A DNA stretch of 64,000 nt, taken from the NCBI GenBank assembly GCA_949361645.1, contig OX442415.1, positions 1,620,226-1,684,225 of the forward strand. The letters run 5' to 3'. Below are positions 11,596-25,430 of the stretch, one piece after another (the first letter of the stretch is position 1; every line of letters starts with the position of its first letter). The translations under genes and the position numbers were made by a program. The notes under the pieces were generated by a model. That model worked only from the letters and a program-made list of their open reading frames with translations. It did no database searches and had not been told where the DNA came from. The stretch comes from Spongilla lacustris (taxonomy: Eukaryota > Porifera > Demospongiae > Spongillida > Spongillidae).

Positions 11596-11599
11596 TCAC

Positions 11600-12330
11600 T
11601 CTGATGAAGGAAGGAACTTTGAGAGCACAATCTTAAAAACCTGTACAGAATTTGGCATGATCAAGTCACGAACTACTTAATACCATCCACAAGGCGATGC
11701 AGAATGCTGTTGCAGCTGTTAAAAGCCTATGTTCAGCAGTCTGATTGGGAATGTCAGCTTCCATTCCTGCTCTATGCCTCATTAACCTACCTTACTGCTA
11801 ATGGGAAGAAACCCTGGGCTACCAATCATGCCATCACTGGCAGGAGATGATGGGAAGGGCAGGATCCACACAGCTATGAACATACTCTGACAGTCAGATT
11901 GGCAGAGCTGAGAGAGATACCAGGTGGAGTGCCATAACAGACAGGAAGCACAATGGCAGAAATCATTCTTATGACAGCACAACTAAAAGCAGAACTTTAA
12001 ATGTTGGAGATGCTGTCCACAGGTTGGCTACACATGCCAACAGTTGGCAAGCTGGATGCAAGATGAGAAGGACTGTGAAATAAGTTGCAGTTGAACACAT
12101 CATGATAGCAAGGACTCGTGTGATGCTTGTTAATAGACTCCAGCAACAAATTATGAGAGGAGTGGTTGAGGCACATGGTGAACAGCATGATCAACATGGT
12201 AGTGTCCTGGTAGCTGACTGGGAAGCAACTCACGTTGAGTACTTCATCCTCATACCTCAACAAGAGCAGCAAGCTGAAGTTGGAAGGCACTACCCTCAAC
12301 GCATTCAGCACCACAGATACTAAGCTTGGG
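11600..12330 (+). pseudogene. Ty3/gypsy-type integrase relic
   Basis: The plus-strand translation, with stops and frame changes, reads like the C-terminal half of a retroviral-type integrase. It has an SDEGRNFES motif (around the second catalytic Asp), EFGMIKSRTT followed by YHPQGD, then a decayed stretch containing MGRNPGLP and finally a basic segment with NVGDAVHR. These are the order and motifs expected of Ty3 pol. An in-frame stop separates RTT and YHPQ. The reverse transcriptase that should lie upstream is not visible, because the foldback at 11095-11595 occupies the junction. The element is dead. Confidence 0.55.
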
Positions 12331-13719
12331 GTCAAGTTTAAAAGAATGGTGGGACGAATGTAATGTCACTTAAATCTAGTCTAGGGACTTGTAGTTGACG
12401 TCAACAATTAAGTTGTAATGTATATATGCACTTGGATGGACAAGTACTGCTGCAATTCCGATTTGACTGATCCGTAATAATAATAAAACAATACTATTAC
12501 ATATAGCAAAACATCCATTCATGATATGACTTCAAAAGACCATATTAAACAGTGATTATGCATTTTGATGCATGTGTTGAAGGTGTATATTCTTGACTGA
12601 GTTAAGCCATTAACTTTGAGTTGAACTAGCAAGACAAGGGTATAAAATGACTATACTTGATTAGGGTGGCCTGTAGTGACAAGTCCAACACATCAACCAT
12701 TAATTTGATATACAATGGTCATGGGCTGCTTAGGGCACATCACTGCTTACTGAGCGGTTATATCCAAGCATCATTACAAAGGACAAATGTTATATTCTCT
12801 GGTCTGCATTCACCTTCTTCATCTATCATCATAGCTTGTTTGCACACAACCCATGGGACATCCTGCAGCACATGATCTAATTGTAGTTTGTACATGCATT
12901 ATTGGAATGAACACATCAATTTATCATTTCTCTGTTGTGTAAGTGTGCAAGTGGCTCATTGTGCAGGTACAATCTGCTTTACTTTTTTTTTTCTGGAAGA
13001 CCAGTCATGGTAAGTTAATTAATTGCCCTAGGTCATTACCTTTATTTATTGTGCCATGTTATCCAACATAGTTTAAGTCATATACATCGTTGCTATTGCC
13101 AGCATGACGGAACTGACCAGGAGAATGGACAGCACTGCTGCCATTACTACCAACACTATGTCATTAATGAGATCCATGCTTTTTGCATACACACCAATCA
13201 TATGCAAACAGAGAAACAGGACAGCAAAATGGAAAATTAAAATTTTCTTCGATATCCTCAAGTGAATAGAAAGCTCTAACAGTCATTACCTGATGCACAA
13301 TGACCCACATATTTAACATGACCTTTAATAATCTTTCATTTTAGCCTCATGCAGTATTTAGCCTGGATCGGATTCTCTGCAACAAAGGCTGTGGTCATAC
13401 ATGTGCATCATGCAGCCATCTTGTAACATGTTATTTATAGTATAATTACAAATTAAGGCATGTACACTATTACACCTAAATAACTTATATATATGCTGCC
13501 TCAAGAGGGAGCCTCATGAGGAAAGCTATTGTTATTGTATTTTTTTTTTAAAGAGAACGTAATGGCATGCTAATAAAATATACTATGACATACATGTATA
13601 GTGTCTTGTTGAATTGTTTACATGGGTTGCTTGACATAAATGTGATGAAGCATTATTAGAAGCCACATGCAATGTTTTATTTTTTCCTAGATAATTTATA
13701 CTATACGTTATTTCATCAT
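12331..13719. other. No recognisable gene
   Basis: No supported exon, RNA gene or transposon terminus was seen. The segment ends where homology between the two duplicated RTK loci begins, at about 13720 here and about 52350 in the second copy. Confidence 0.4.
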
Positions 13720-13928
13720 CAAGGTTCATTTCTAACTCTGCCTAAACCTGTGCCAATCATATTGATTCAGCACAATGTACATTATTTTAAAGCACAATTT
13801 CAATAAAGGCATTGTTGTATGTTGCACATCAATTGAATGTGTTGCTAACGAACAACTATGATATGTCCATCCGTCATCTTCTAGTACAGTTTGCATTATG
13901 CGTATCTTATGTACAGAAATACTTGCAG

Positions 13929-14049
13929 TTACAGCTGTTCATCAACGCTTTTGACACTGCCAGATAAAAGCTCTAACTTTGAAACAAGTTGCACAAATGT
14001 TGGACGAGCTTGTGGGTCACATACCCAACAATTCTTCATCAATTTGAAA
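13929..14049 (-). CDS. RTK A last exon (kinase C-lobe end, stop)
   Basis: The exon is 121 nt with acceptor CAG at 14052-14050 and the stop codon TAA at 13931-13929. It encodes the helix-H region FKLMKNCWV followed by DPQARPTF, the RP-x-F signature at the end of tyrosine kinase domains, then a short 25-residue tail. It enters in phase 2 from the preceding exon. The length is identical to the copy B exon at 52578-52698. Confidence 0.85.
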
Positions 14050-17000
14050 CTGAAAAAAAAATTGATGATTGGAAATCCATCATTACATATCTTTCGCTCA
14101 CATGGCATCAGGACAAATATTTGGTTGCTGCAGTCTCAGTCCTCTGTCCAAATGGTCAAGCATTTCAAAGTTCTCCACACCAGGGTAAGGGGTTGTTCCA
14201 ATGCTGAACACCTCCCAGCATGTCACCCCATATGCCCACTTGAGATTAGGATGGAAGGAAGGAAAGTGAAATCAACCTCCGCATATGCATCAAAGTACTT
14301 CTATATTATGTGAATCAAACAAGCTATAATATTGCTAGTGATGAAACATCTCTGCTGGCATTGGTGAGGTGGACCTACACATATATGTTATGAACACATA
14401 ATGCTAAGAGTCAGAAATTAATCAACTGTATTGAAAATCCAAGAGATCAAATGTCCTGCACTTTGTACTTGCACTTATGTTTTCCCATAAGGCCACCAAA
14501 AATAAAAATCAAATCAAATGCATTGTGCATTTTAAAAGTAACACAATGAATGAACCTTATTTTTATCAAAAATGCCTTTATCACTCTGATCAAGGTCATT
14601 TTTAGGAAAATGAAGTTCATGAGAATCACAAATATTAAACTCACAACATCAGATTTTTCAGTACTAATTCCATCACGTATCATCTCTGGAGGCATCCATT
14701 TGACTGGACACTTATTGTATTTTGTTGGCCTGTAGTAATTTTCCATATATATGTCTCTAGACAGTCCAAAGTCTCCAACTTTGATCACCAGATCAATGTC
14801 CACCCTGTAAATATGCAAATTGCATTCACACAAAGTTTTTTAATAACTACAAGTTGTATAGCTCTGGTTTGTTAAATTTCAACAGGAATTGGCATGTTAT
14901 TTTTATTACTCACGCAATTATTGCTGCTGCATATGAACTATAACTACTAAAATCAATTTATAACCACTGTATAACCATGGTGACAATCATCTGGCATTCA
15001 ATTATCATTTGTTTAGTGTTTATGTGCCACTTCATCTATAGTATAAAGAGCTTATATCCTATCAAAAATAACCAATGATCATGATTTAACAAAGGATTTC
15101 AAAATATTAATGTAAATGGCATAATAGAAAGATTATAATAAGCAGCCATGATGATTTTTAATTGTCATTATCATTGGATATGTGATAAAATGATTCACAT
15201 ACATGTACACTCACAAGCAGTTCCTTGCAGCAAGGTCTCTGTGGACAATTCTTTTATCAGCCAAGTAACTCATACCTTTAGCAATGTCCAAACACATGGA
15301 AATCAGAATATTGCAAGGGAATCCCTGTAAAATGAGGGAGCCACATATACATATATATAATAATTATATATATATAATTATATAATTATATATATTATAA
15401 TTATGATTATAATTATATATATTTACTTGAGGTTTAATTAGATGGCGCGTGGTAAGCGCGTTTCAAGAGGTCTCCCGCATAGTTCTATCCCGCAATCGGA
15501 TTCACAGCCTCTGGAACACAATCGTCAGAGCGCTTCTGCAGGTAGGTTTGAATGTTTCTTACCTGGTTGTTCCTCTTCTTTAGGGACGAAGGATGCTTTT
15601 AAAAAACACCTGCAGGGACACTTTTCGAAAAACGACCCTGGAATCTCGGCGGACTTACTTCACGAAGCAGGTTTCACCGCTTGCGTGGGTTGCAAATAAG
15701 TCCTTGTTACCATTACGCGGAATGACAGCCGCCATTCATCCAAGTCCAATGATGGTAGCAGCTGTGAGTCTTTGTTTTCAAATAACAATAATAGCGGTTG
15801 TTTAGTTGGTAGTTCGCTACAGCCCTCCGAGCCACCTTTATGTTTTAATACGTCGTCTCCTGAGCCATCCCGATCGTCGGTTTCGCATGGGACACCATCA
15901 TCACCCCAGCCCTCTCCTAGCACTTCATTCACACCTTCTTCTTCGGCAGTGCCAGCGCTGTCTGATCCCCCCAATAGTATCTACGGACCTTCCGCCATCT
16001 GTAGTTATCCAGCATTTGCATGCTCAAACCCATCTGCTAGCAATAGCCCCTGCACCTATATCACCGGAACAGGGGTCCTCTCCATCTTCTAACCATTCGT
16101 GCTCCCAATCGACATCGGAAGGCCCCATTCAATCTCCACCTCCCCAGGATATATCCTGCCTTCTTCTGCACAGGCACATGATTCTTACACAGCCACCTCC
16201 ACGCTTTTCTCATCATTCTGTCCCTCTCCTTCCTTTTCTTACATCTCGAACAGGAAACAATGCGCAGTAGAGGGTTGCCCTGAACTAGTTGCTCCCACAA
16301 TGTGGCGACACCACATGACATTACATGCCCAGAGGTTGCTTCCAGGTAATGTGCCTGACACTTGGCTGAAGGAACACGGTCTGTTTATTTGCCCTGACTG
16401 CCAGGTGCTGGTAGCTAATTCCCACAGCCTATCCCATCGGACTAAATGCGCACGCACTGCACATGCAGTGGTGGAAACGTTAGGTATGAATTTGCCAATG
16501 TCTGCCAGCATTGATGAGACGTTTGTGTTGCCTACATTTGAAGACATATGCCAACTGCCTGGTTACACTCTAAGACGTGTGCCTACCAAAGCTAGACCCG
16601 CATTTGCATGTGCCCTATCTGCTGCTCTAAGATCAGCTTTGTTAGAGAACACTGAGGACTCATGGTTAAAGCTTTTCATGTTGCCTACATGTTTGCTTCT
16701 TACCCCAAAACGTAGAGGATGTCACCATAAGCCTATTTCCATTGAGTACCTCTGTGGTTTGTGGTTGAAAGGTCAATACGGAACACTTTGGCAGCGTGCT
16801 ATTGGTCAGACTACTTCAAGACCTTCTCATTCAAGGCACAATGATACTGACAGAAGGATCCACACCTCAGTTGCTCTAGCCAGAGAAGGACTGTATGGGA
16901 AGGCCTGTCAAGTCCTAACTTCATCGGGTCTAGCACCTCACAATAATGACACCTGGGAACTCCTGCAGTCTAAACATCCCAAGGGCCCTCCTCCAACTCC

Positions 17001-20000
17001 ACCCACTGCTGGTAGTTCATGGACAGCTATTCTTCCAAAGGATTTCAATGTAGGGGCCATTCTGCGGTATTTCCCAAAGACTATTGCATGTGGACCTTCA
17101 GGCCTTCGAATTCAACATCTCATAGATGCAGCGGAGATATATTTGCAGGTTCCCATATGCTCTTCTCTTAGGGATATAATCAACCTACTAGCTTCTGGTG
17201 AAGTCCCAGTGGTTGTCTCTAAACATTTAGCTGGAGGTAGTCTCACTGCGCTGGTGAAAAGTGGAGGATTTGCCACTTGATATTCGCCCCATTGCAGTAG
17301 GTGAAGCTTTACGTCGCCTGCATGGTGGGAAAATGTGTTTGTGCAGTTGAAAAGTCCAAAGCCAGTGACTTCTTTGCCCCCTACCAGTTTGGAGTGGCTT
17401 GTGCAGCAGGAGCAGAAAAGGTTATCCATGGTCTCAGGTCTTGCATGGATGATCATTGGACAGATGAGAACTTCACAGTGCTGAAACCAGACATGCGTAA
17501 TGCATACAATCGTGTGTCTCGTCAGGCCCTCTTGGATGAGTGCAGCATTCAATTCCCAGAGTTGCTCCCATGGGCATCATGGTGCTATGGCCAACACCCA
17601 GTATTGCAGCATGCATTGGGTACTATAAGCTCAGAGGTGGGTGTCCAGCAAGGAGACCCTTTAAGTCCAATGTTCTTCTGCCTAGTACTACACAAGATTG
17701 TGTCTGCTATTGTATCAGATGAAAATTGCTCCAGTTTGCTGTTTCATGCATGGTACCAAGCTGATGGTGTGGTTGCTGGTCCTAAGCATACAGTTTCACG
17801 TGCACTTACCATCATCCAAGAGCTTGGCCCTCCATTGGGTCTGTTTATTAATGCAGCAAAATGTAAACTCTTCAGTCTTAGTGATCTCAGCATGTTCCCA
17901 CCAGAAATGAAGAGATCTAATGTACCTCATTTGGAGATCCTGGGAGCTCCTATTGGGGATGCAATTTTTTGTGCCAAAGTTGTATCCCAGAAGTGTGCTA
18001 CGGCCTCCAAGTTACTCTCCCAACTGGAAGAGGTTGGTTCTGTGGACCCCCAAGTTGCTCTGCTTCTGTTACGACAGTGTGGCGGATTTTGTAAGCTTGT
18101 GCACTTGACAAGATCAACACCCCCTTCTCTCATTGCCGAAGGACTGGAGTACTTCGGTAATGATGTTTGTCACTGCTTTGCTCTAGCCACAGCTGTAGAC
18201 ACCACAAACAGTGCTTGGAAACAGGCACAACTCAGCCTTAGCAGAGGTGGTTTAGGGCTTCGTCGGCTATCAGAACATTCATCTGCCTGTTATACAGCAT
18301 CTCTAAGCATGGCTGCATGTGCTCTGAGACCAATCAGCACCTGTTGAATGCCATCGATAAGTTTAATGAACATGTTTCTAATGAGGATACGGTTACATTG
18401 GAAGCTATCAGGGAGACACCATGCTGCCAAAAGGTGCTTTTGAACAAATTGGAAGACAGCCTGTTTGCACAGCTTTTTTCAAAATCATCATTGCCTGACA
18501 GAGCTCGCCTTTTATCAGTTTCATCTCCCCATGCTGCTGCATGGCTTTCCACAGCTCCTTCTCCTGGTCTCACTCTGCAGTTGAAGCCTTCTGAGTTCCA
18601 AGCAGCCATACAATGGTGGCTTGGTGTTAGTATCTCAGGCTCTCAGGGTGCCACATGTCCTCACTGTCCAGCCCATTCTTTGGATCCTTTAGGCCATCAT
18701 GCTTTGACATGCAAGCATGGGGGCGATGTGGTCGGAGCGCCACACGCGACCAGCTGATGTCCTGGCAGCAAACTGGATGATGGGAAAGCCTGCTGCATTT
18801 GACTTTACTGTCACATCACCGCTAACCTCAAGTAATTTACCTGAAGGGTCTGCAGCCTTTGCAGCAGAGGAGAGAAAGCATAAGGCCAATGACTCCAAAT
18901 GTGCAGAACTGGGTTGGGTATGGATCCCAATAACTGTTGAGACCTATGGGTGTTGGGGCACTGAAGCAAAGTGGGCACTATCGCAGCTAGCCTCTCGCTT
19001 GGCCACATGTCAGAACTGCCCAAAGTCTGCATCTGTCACAGCCCTATATCAGAGGTTGAGCATGACCCTTGTTAGGGCAAATGTGAGGGCTCTTCTTTCA
19101 AGGGCCATCTCAGACACAGGCTACTGATATATTATTTAGTCTAGGTGGTAGGTAATGTAACGTTATGTGCTTGTTTATCTGTATTGTACATATATTATTT
19201 ATATAATGGGGTATCGAGAGTTACGGCAGTAACTCTCATATAGGATTTGTGCCGTATCATGAATATCATTAAAAAAACGCGTCCCGCGTATAACTCACGA
19301 ACCGAGAAACGGATAGTGTAGCTCTTTATTGCTATCGATCCACAATGGAAAGACGATCATTTTCATGTTTTGTTCAAGTCGCTAGACCGTGTACTTTAAG
19401 AGAACAAAAAAGCTCGTAGTTCTCGTTCCCAGACCGTAATTTGTCCATAGTCGTCGTCGTCGTCGTCGTCGTCTTTATGGGTGAGTATAACTCGAGATAG
19501 GAAAGGTTTTAAAGAGCGCCAGTTACACCAAAAATCGTAGAAAAATCTGACAATACATCTTCAGGTATCAGATATATAAATAAAGCATATAACCAATATA
19601 CGTAATTTGCAGCTGTTCTCGCGCGCCAAGATATCAGTACGTAATCTCACGTAATATAGAGAGTTAGCTATATTAAAACCGTTTCCATGACAATGCTTCA
19701 GAATTGTGGATTGTGTATGATTGGCATGGAACACTTACAGGTGTGAGTTTCGTTTGTGTTTTTAGTTTTGCTCACCATTTTTAGCTAGCGATGTTGTATT
19801 TGTCAAAATGCCTTTACCGTTTACGGCTACGAAAGAGGAAAGCTAAGCGACTAGAGGAATACCTCCTACATCGAGACTATGAGTTAGAGTCCTCCCGAGT
19901 TCGGTACCGGTACGATGCTGATGCTGAACAAAGGCGGGCGTCTGCTGAGGCTCAGCTCGTGACATGTACAGAGCAAATCTGGAGTCGAACCGAGCTTCTG

Positions 20001-23000
20001 GCAACAGGAAAAGAATTCTGTTGCGGTGCGAGCTTCTAAGAAGCGACGTTATGAACTGAACTCAGACCAGAAACGAGCTTCTAAGAGGGAAAGCTTGGCG
20101 CGTGAGTTTCGAACTAATGGAACAACTACAAATGTAACATAACTGTAAACATTGTGTTGCTAGGCAATAAACGTGGGAATTACAACGGCTGGATTTTATC
20201 ATACAATCGTATTCAACATTGTACTACATGTATACCTATATACTAGTAGTCACTTATTAAAAAAAAATGAGTGAAACAAGATATAAAAAACATTCTCTCT
20301 GAGAAAGGTAGTGGTATATAGGATTTGAAAGAAATGGTGGTGTAAAAAGGAAGGGAACAAGGGATTCATGCAGAGGAGATACAATGATTATTCCTATATT
20401 TAGCACTGTATAGAACGTCATTACTATTATGTTGCTAAATATAGGAATAATCATTGTATCTCCTCTGCATGAATCCCTTGTTCCCTTCCTTTTTACACCA
20501 CCATTTCTTTCAAATCCTATATACCACTACCTTTCTCAGAGAGAATGTTTTTTATATCTTGTAATTATATATAATCATAACAGACATAATTATTATACTT
20601 TGCCAGTTTATGATTATAATTATAATTATATATATATTATAATTATAATTATAATTATAATTCTATATATATGTCCTGCACAAGTTGGTAGCCACAGACG
20701 AAGAGGCGTCCCATTTGTTCTACCACAAATGGTACATGGATGACGGGGTAGTAGCTGGCACAAGGAATGCAGTAGCCAGAGTGATTGCAATTATTAAAGA
20801 ACAGGGTCCCCACTTAGGCCTGTTCATCAAAGACCCAAAATGCGAGCTATTTAGTAAAGGCGATTTGAATTCCTTTCCAGTGCAGATGAAATGGTCCAAC
20901 ACACCAAACTTGGTGCTTCTGGGTGCTCCAATCGGGGACCTGATTTTCTGCGCAAAATTAATCGCAAATCTTCGCTCCAAGAGCCGTGGTCTGCTTTCCA
21001 GGTTGCAGCAGATTGGTCCCAAGGACCCCCAGGTTGCATATTTATTGCTGCGCTTCTGTGGTAGCTTCTGCAAATTGGTACACCTGGCCAGATCAACTCC
21101 CCCCTTCCTGGTGGCTGAAGCTCTAAGCTTATTTGACTCGGACATTCGGCGCTGCTTCACGGAATGTACTAGCGTGGATGTCTCAGACGTTGCCTGGCAC
21201 CAGGCATAGCTGAGTCCTAGTAAAGGAGGCCTGGGTCTTCGCAGTCTTTACCACCATTCAAGTGCTTGCTTCATCGCGTCCATTAGTCAGTCAGGAATTG
21301 CCCTGGGAGCAAACCACCATTTGGAGCAGTCCATCGATGACCTCAACCATATCATTGGGGACTCTGATGCTGTAAGTGTCCAGGACATCCTTGATGCCCC
21401 ACCACGCCAGAGGATCTTGTCATCCAAGATTGAGGACCAGCAGCTGAGGATGTTGTTTGACCTGGCGTCATCACCGGCACAGCATGCCCGTCTCCTCTCT
21501 GTGTCATCCCCCCATGCTTCAGCTTGGCTCTCAGTCATGCCCACACTCCAGCTCAACTTGCACCTGGAGCCGCCTGAATTCCAGGTGGCTCTTAAATGGT
21601 GGCTAGGATTGGACACCTCCCAAAATGCCCGTTGTTCCCTCTGTCCTTCACATGCCTTAGATCCCCTGGGTCATCACGCTCTCACGTGTAAAAGTGGTGG
21701 GGATCTAATTGTAAGGCACAATGCTCTGCGCAACACATTTTGGGAATCTTGCAAGCTGGCATGTATCGGGGGTCAACTTGAAGCAGGCAGTAGCCTAGAC
21801 GAAGAGGGTAGGCAAACGCGCCCAGCAGACATCCTGGTCCAGAACTGGGAGTTCGGCAAACCGGCAGCATTGGATTTCACCGTCACATCACCGCTAAATC
21901 CCACTACTTTAAATGAAGCGAGTGTGACGGCTGGATCAGCTGCGTCGGCTGCTGAAGCCCGCAAACATGCCACCAACGATGCAAAATGCAACCGTTTGGG
22001 CTGGGTCTGCATCCCTTTAGCCGTGGAGACGTACGGGTGTTGGGGAGACGAAGCCATTAAGTGTCTTGACAGACTTGCTGCACGTATCGCTACTTGCACA
22101 GCTCGTTCCAAGTCTTCGGCTGCATTGGCTCTGTACGGAAGGCTCAGCATCGTCCTTGTGAGAGCCAATGCAAGGGCCATATTAGCTAGGTCTTCCACAG
22201 TTTTTTGACTCCTAGTGTCTTAATTAAGGTTTATCTCGTTCAATTAAAATTATATTATAATTATGATTATATTATTAGAATCCCATCTTAACTGTAGTGT
22301 GTTTATATATAGCAAGTGTTGTGTGTATGAGCTATCATCTAATTGTATGTATTTCATGTTTTTATTATAAAAATATAATTATATATAATAATAATTATAT
22401 TATATATATAAAATCAATAGATCCATTTACACTTGCCTCTGGGTATTGATCTATCATTTCATATCTCCTTGCCTGCTGTAGGTATTTCTTAAGGTTTCCA
22501 TTAGCCATGAAGGGAAGCACCAAAAGTGGCACACAATTGGGTGAGTTCAGGCACATTCCCACCAATCCCAAAACATTGGGATGTTTGAAGGACTTCATTG
22601 AAACACACTCTTCTAAGAAAGCTTTTAAAATATCTTCAGAGCAAGTATCTGAAATGACCATACATTGTATTTTCTGAATGTAGCACACTAAATCTTGTTC
22701 TATTTATGCTACAAAAAATATTATACAGGCACTAGATTGAGACATAGATTGTAAGAGGGAAAACATTGTAGATAGTCAAAGTAACAGTATGCAACTTCAT
22801 TACTTAATAACCATACTCTTAGTGGACTTCACAGCCACTTCTTGGGTTGGGCCATCTTTTGTAGTCAATGTGGCATGATACACAACACCAAATTCTCCTG
22901 TATAGTGGTATGTAGAATATACACATAGTGTCAGTGCTGGAGAAAATATGCATACCTGAACCACATGGTTGCTCATCCATTTGGAGCTGATCAAAAGTGA

Positions 23001-25354
23001 CCAAAATGTCTTCAAATTGTTGTCTATAATATTTTACTATACTTTTTCTTGTTTTCATATGGCCAGCAGTTGTTCCTTGAATAAAAATTTCTATTGTCAT
23101 CACTGTTATGCAAAGAATACGTCACATACCAAGGCTGTAAATGTGTGAAGTACTAATTTCTAAGGCCGCATTAGCATCTTTTGACATCCTGATTCGTTCT
23201 CTAGGAAAGGGCAATAAGTGTTAAAGTGGCTTCCTTTTAGTTGCATACAAACAGGTCATAATTGAACTATTTTAAGATGTCAAAAGAATTCATCAGTAAA
23301 AGATCATCATATTCCATTCTGGGTAAATTTTGATTTGTTAGCAATCGACCTCTTATTGAGGTTACATCAACCATCTACATGTACAGTCTCCTTAGCTTCA
23401 TCCTCATGAGGCAGAATACCAGGGCAATTTTGGTCTGATGTGTCTCACCAACTACATGTACATCTTGTGACTTTTAGTTGTAGTGTTTTAATAAACAGTT
23501 GTGAGCAGGTCATATATAGTATAGTAAAATGTTGCTACATGTATTATTATTGTATTATTTTTCAAGGAAAAATAATAATTATTGTTAGCAATGAAATAAT
23601 TATGCATATGCCTACATATATGTATGTTGCGCATGCATTGCTCCATATGCGCATCACACTTTTTCCTATGCACTGAAATCATAATACTCATCCAACTACA
23701 TGTATGCAGATATACCATTGAACAAAAGTGAAAAATCATTGTACACATACATCTATACCGAGATTAATCATTCTGCACATTCACCTATACAGCACAGGAT
23801 TAACAATGTGAGACAGATGTAAAAGGTCAATATCTCCTCTTCCTACCATATCTGCCTCATTATTTTGAAGATGCAGTACAGTAACAGGTGTTGATGTACA
23901 TATGTGTAACTTGGTGGGGCAAACATCTAAATGATATTGTCATTGATGGCAGTACCAACAGAGGATGCTAGCCAACATATAAGCTGAAATTAACCGAGGT
24001 TCTTGAAATGCTGATTGCATAATAAATAGTTTGTCTTTTTTTTCTGGAAGTAATGAAGTAACGACACTATTTAAAAACAGCCTATGGATTGTTCTTTATC
24101 GTGTGGAACATTGCTGTACCTAGATGCTCTTTGCCGCTTTTTTTGGAGAACAGCAACAGAAATGAGAATGATGATCAGCATGAGGACTACCATGCCAACG
24201 ATGGAGACTGTCACACCTATTGCAAGGGCCTCTGATGGGGAAAAATACAAAAGATCAACAATGATTTTGTATATATTATGAATAATTAGAAAACAAGTGC
24301 AAAGAAAAATGCCAAATGCAAGGAGCTAGGGTGGGTTTGCGTCCCCATGGTGGTTGAGGCATATGGTACTTGGGAGACATATGCAATGGAGTCATTTTCA
24401 CTTCTGGCCTCTCGTCTTACAACAAGCTCCAAAAGGGCTAAGGCTGAGGTCCTAGCTGCCTTACATGTATATGGCAGGCTAAACCTCAACTTAGTTCAAG
24501 CCAACGCCACAGCCATCCTGTCCAGATGTTTTCCCTGACTATTAGCAATTTATTTATATTACTGCAGTATTATTATTACTATCATTGTATAGTATAATTA
24601 TAATTATGTAATGTGAGTAGAATACATGTTAACTGTGGAGAACAAACTAGCCTCGTTCCCAGGCCCGGTTGTTCTTAGTTGGGGGGCGAAAAACAGGGCC
24701 TGGTATACACTGGCAGGGTCCTAGCACACATGCACTAGCCATTACCAATACCGGGCCATTGGTAGTCGCATACTGTAGTAATTTTTGTTTGTAAACCTTT
24801 CTGTACACCATCTCGTTCTCAGCGTAAACTCTTTTTTTGTCCCAGACTGTTGTATATGTAGAGTTTCGTACATCGACTTACTACCCTTACTCCTTGGACC
24901 AAGTTCTTACCTTTACAATTGGTACGTGTAGGCTGGCCACCTCACGCTATTTGCCATCTTTAGTTGTACTCTAATGGTGCACACTCATTGGAACAACCCT
25001 ACATTTGGTGACGAGGTATCGACGGACAAGGCCTTTGTGCCAAGTGTAGGGTATTTCAAGCGAGTACGTGTCATGAGAGTACAAGTAGGTTGTCAGCATT
25101 GTGGCTTCGACTAAAGATAGCAAGTAGCGTGAGGTGGCCAGCTTACACGTACCAATCATAGAGGTGAGAAATTGGTCCAAGGAGCAAGGGTAGTAATTCG
25201 ACGTACGAAACTACGACAGTCTGGGACAAGAAAGAGTTTACGCTGAGAACAAGATGGAGTACGGAAAGGTTTACAAACAAAAATTACAACAGTATGCGAT
25301 TACATAGCATACTATTAATGGCTAGCTAATGCGCGCTAGGACCCTGCCAGTATA

Positions 25355-25430
<76 letters not shown>

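Larger units (their letters stand above)
15345..22400. mobile_element. Retroelement-rich insertion private to copy A
   Basis: Both edges are AT/TA microsatellite. The homologous intron of copy B (53946-54041) is only 96 bp with a short TA tract, so it approximates the empty site. The insertion holds two non-LTR element bodies on the plus strand (15442-19127 and about 20664-22208), separated by about 1.5 kb containing a GTC repeat, a small arginine-rich frame and a hairpin MITE. It lies inside an intron of RTK A and enlarges it to about 7.1 kb. Confidence 0.8.

Noticed and set aside
20685..21209. Separate small reverse-transcriptase gene
   Set aside because: The frame continues beyond the TAG at 21207-21209 into the endonuclease part, so it is one broken retroelement.
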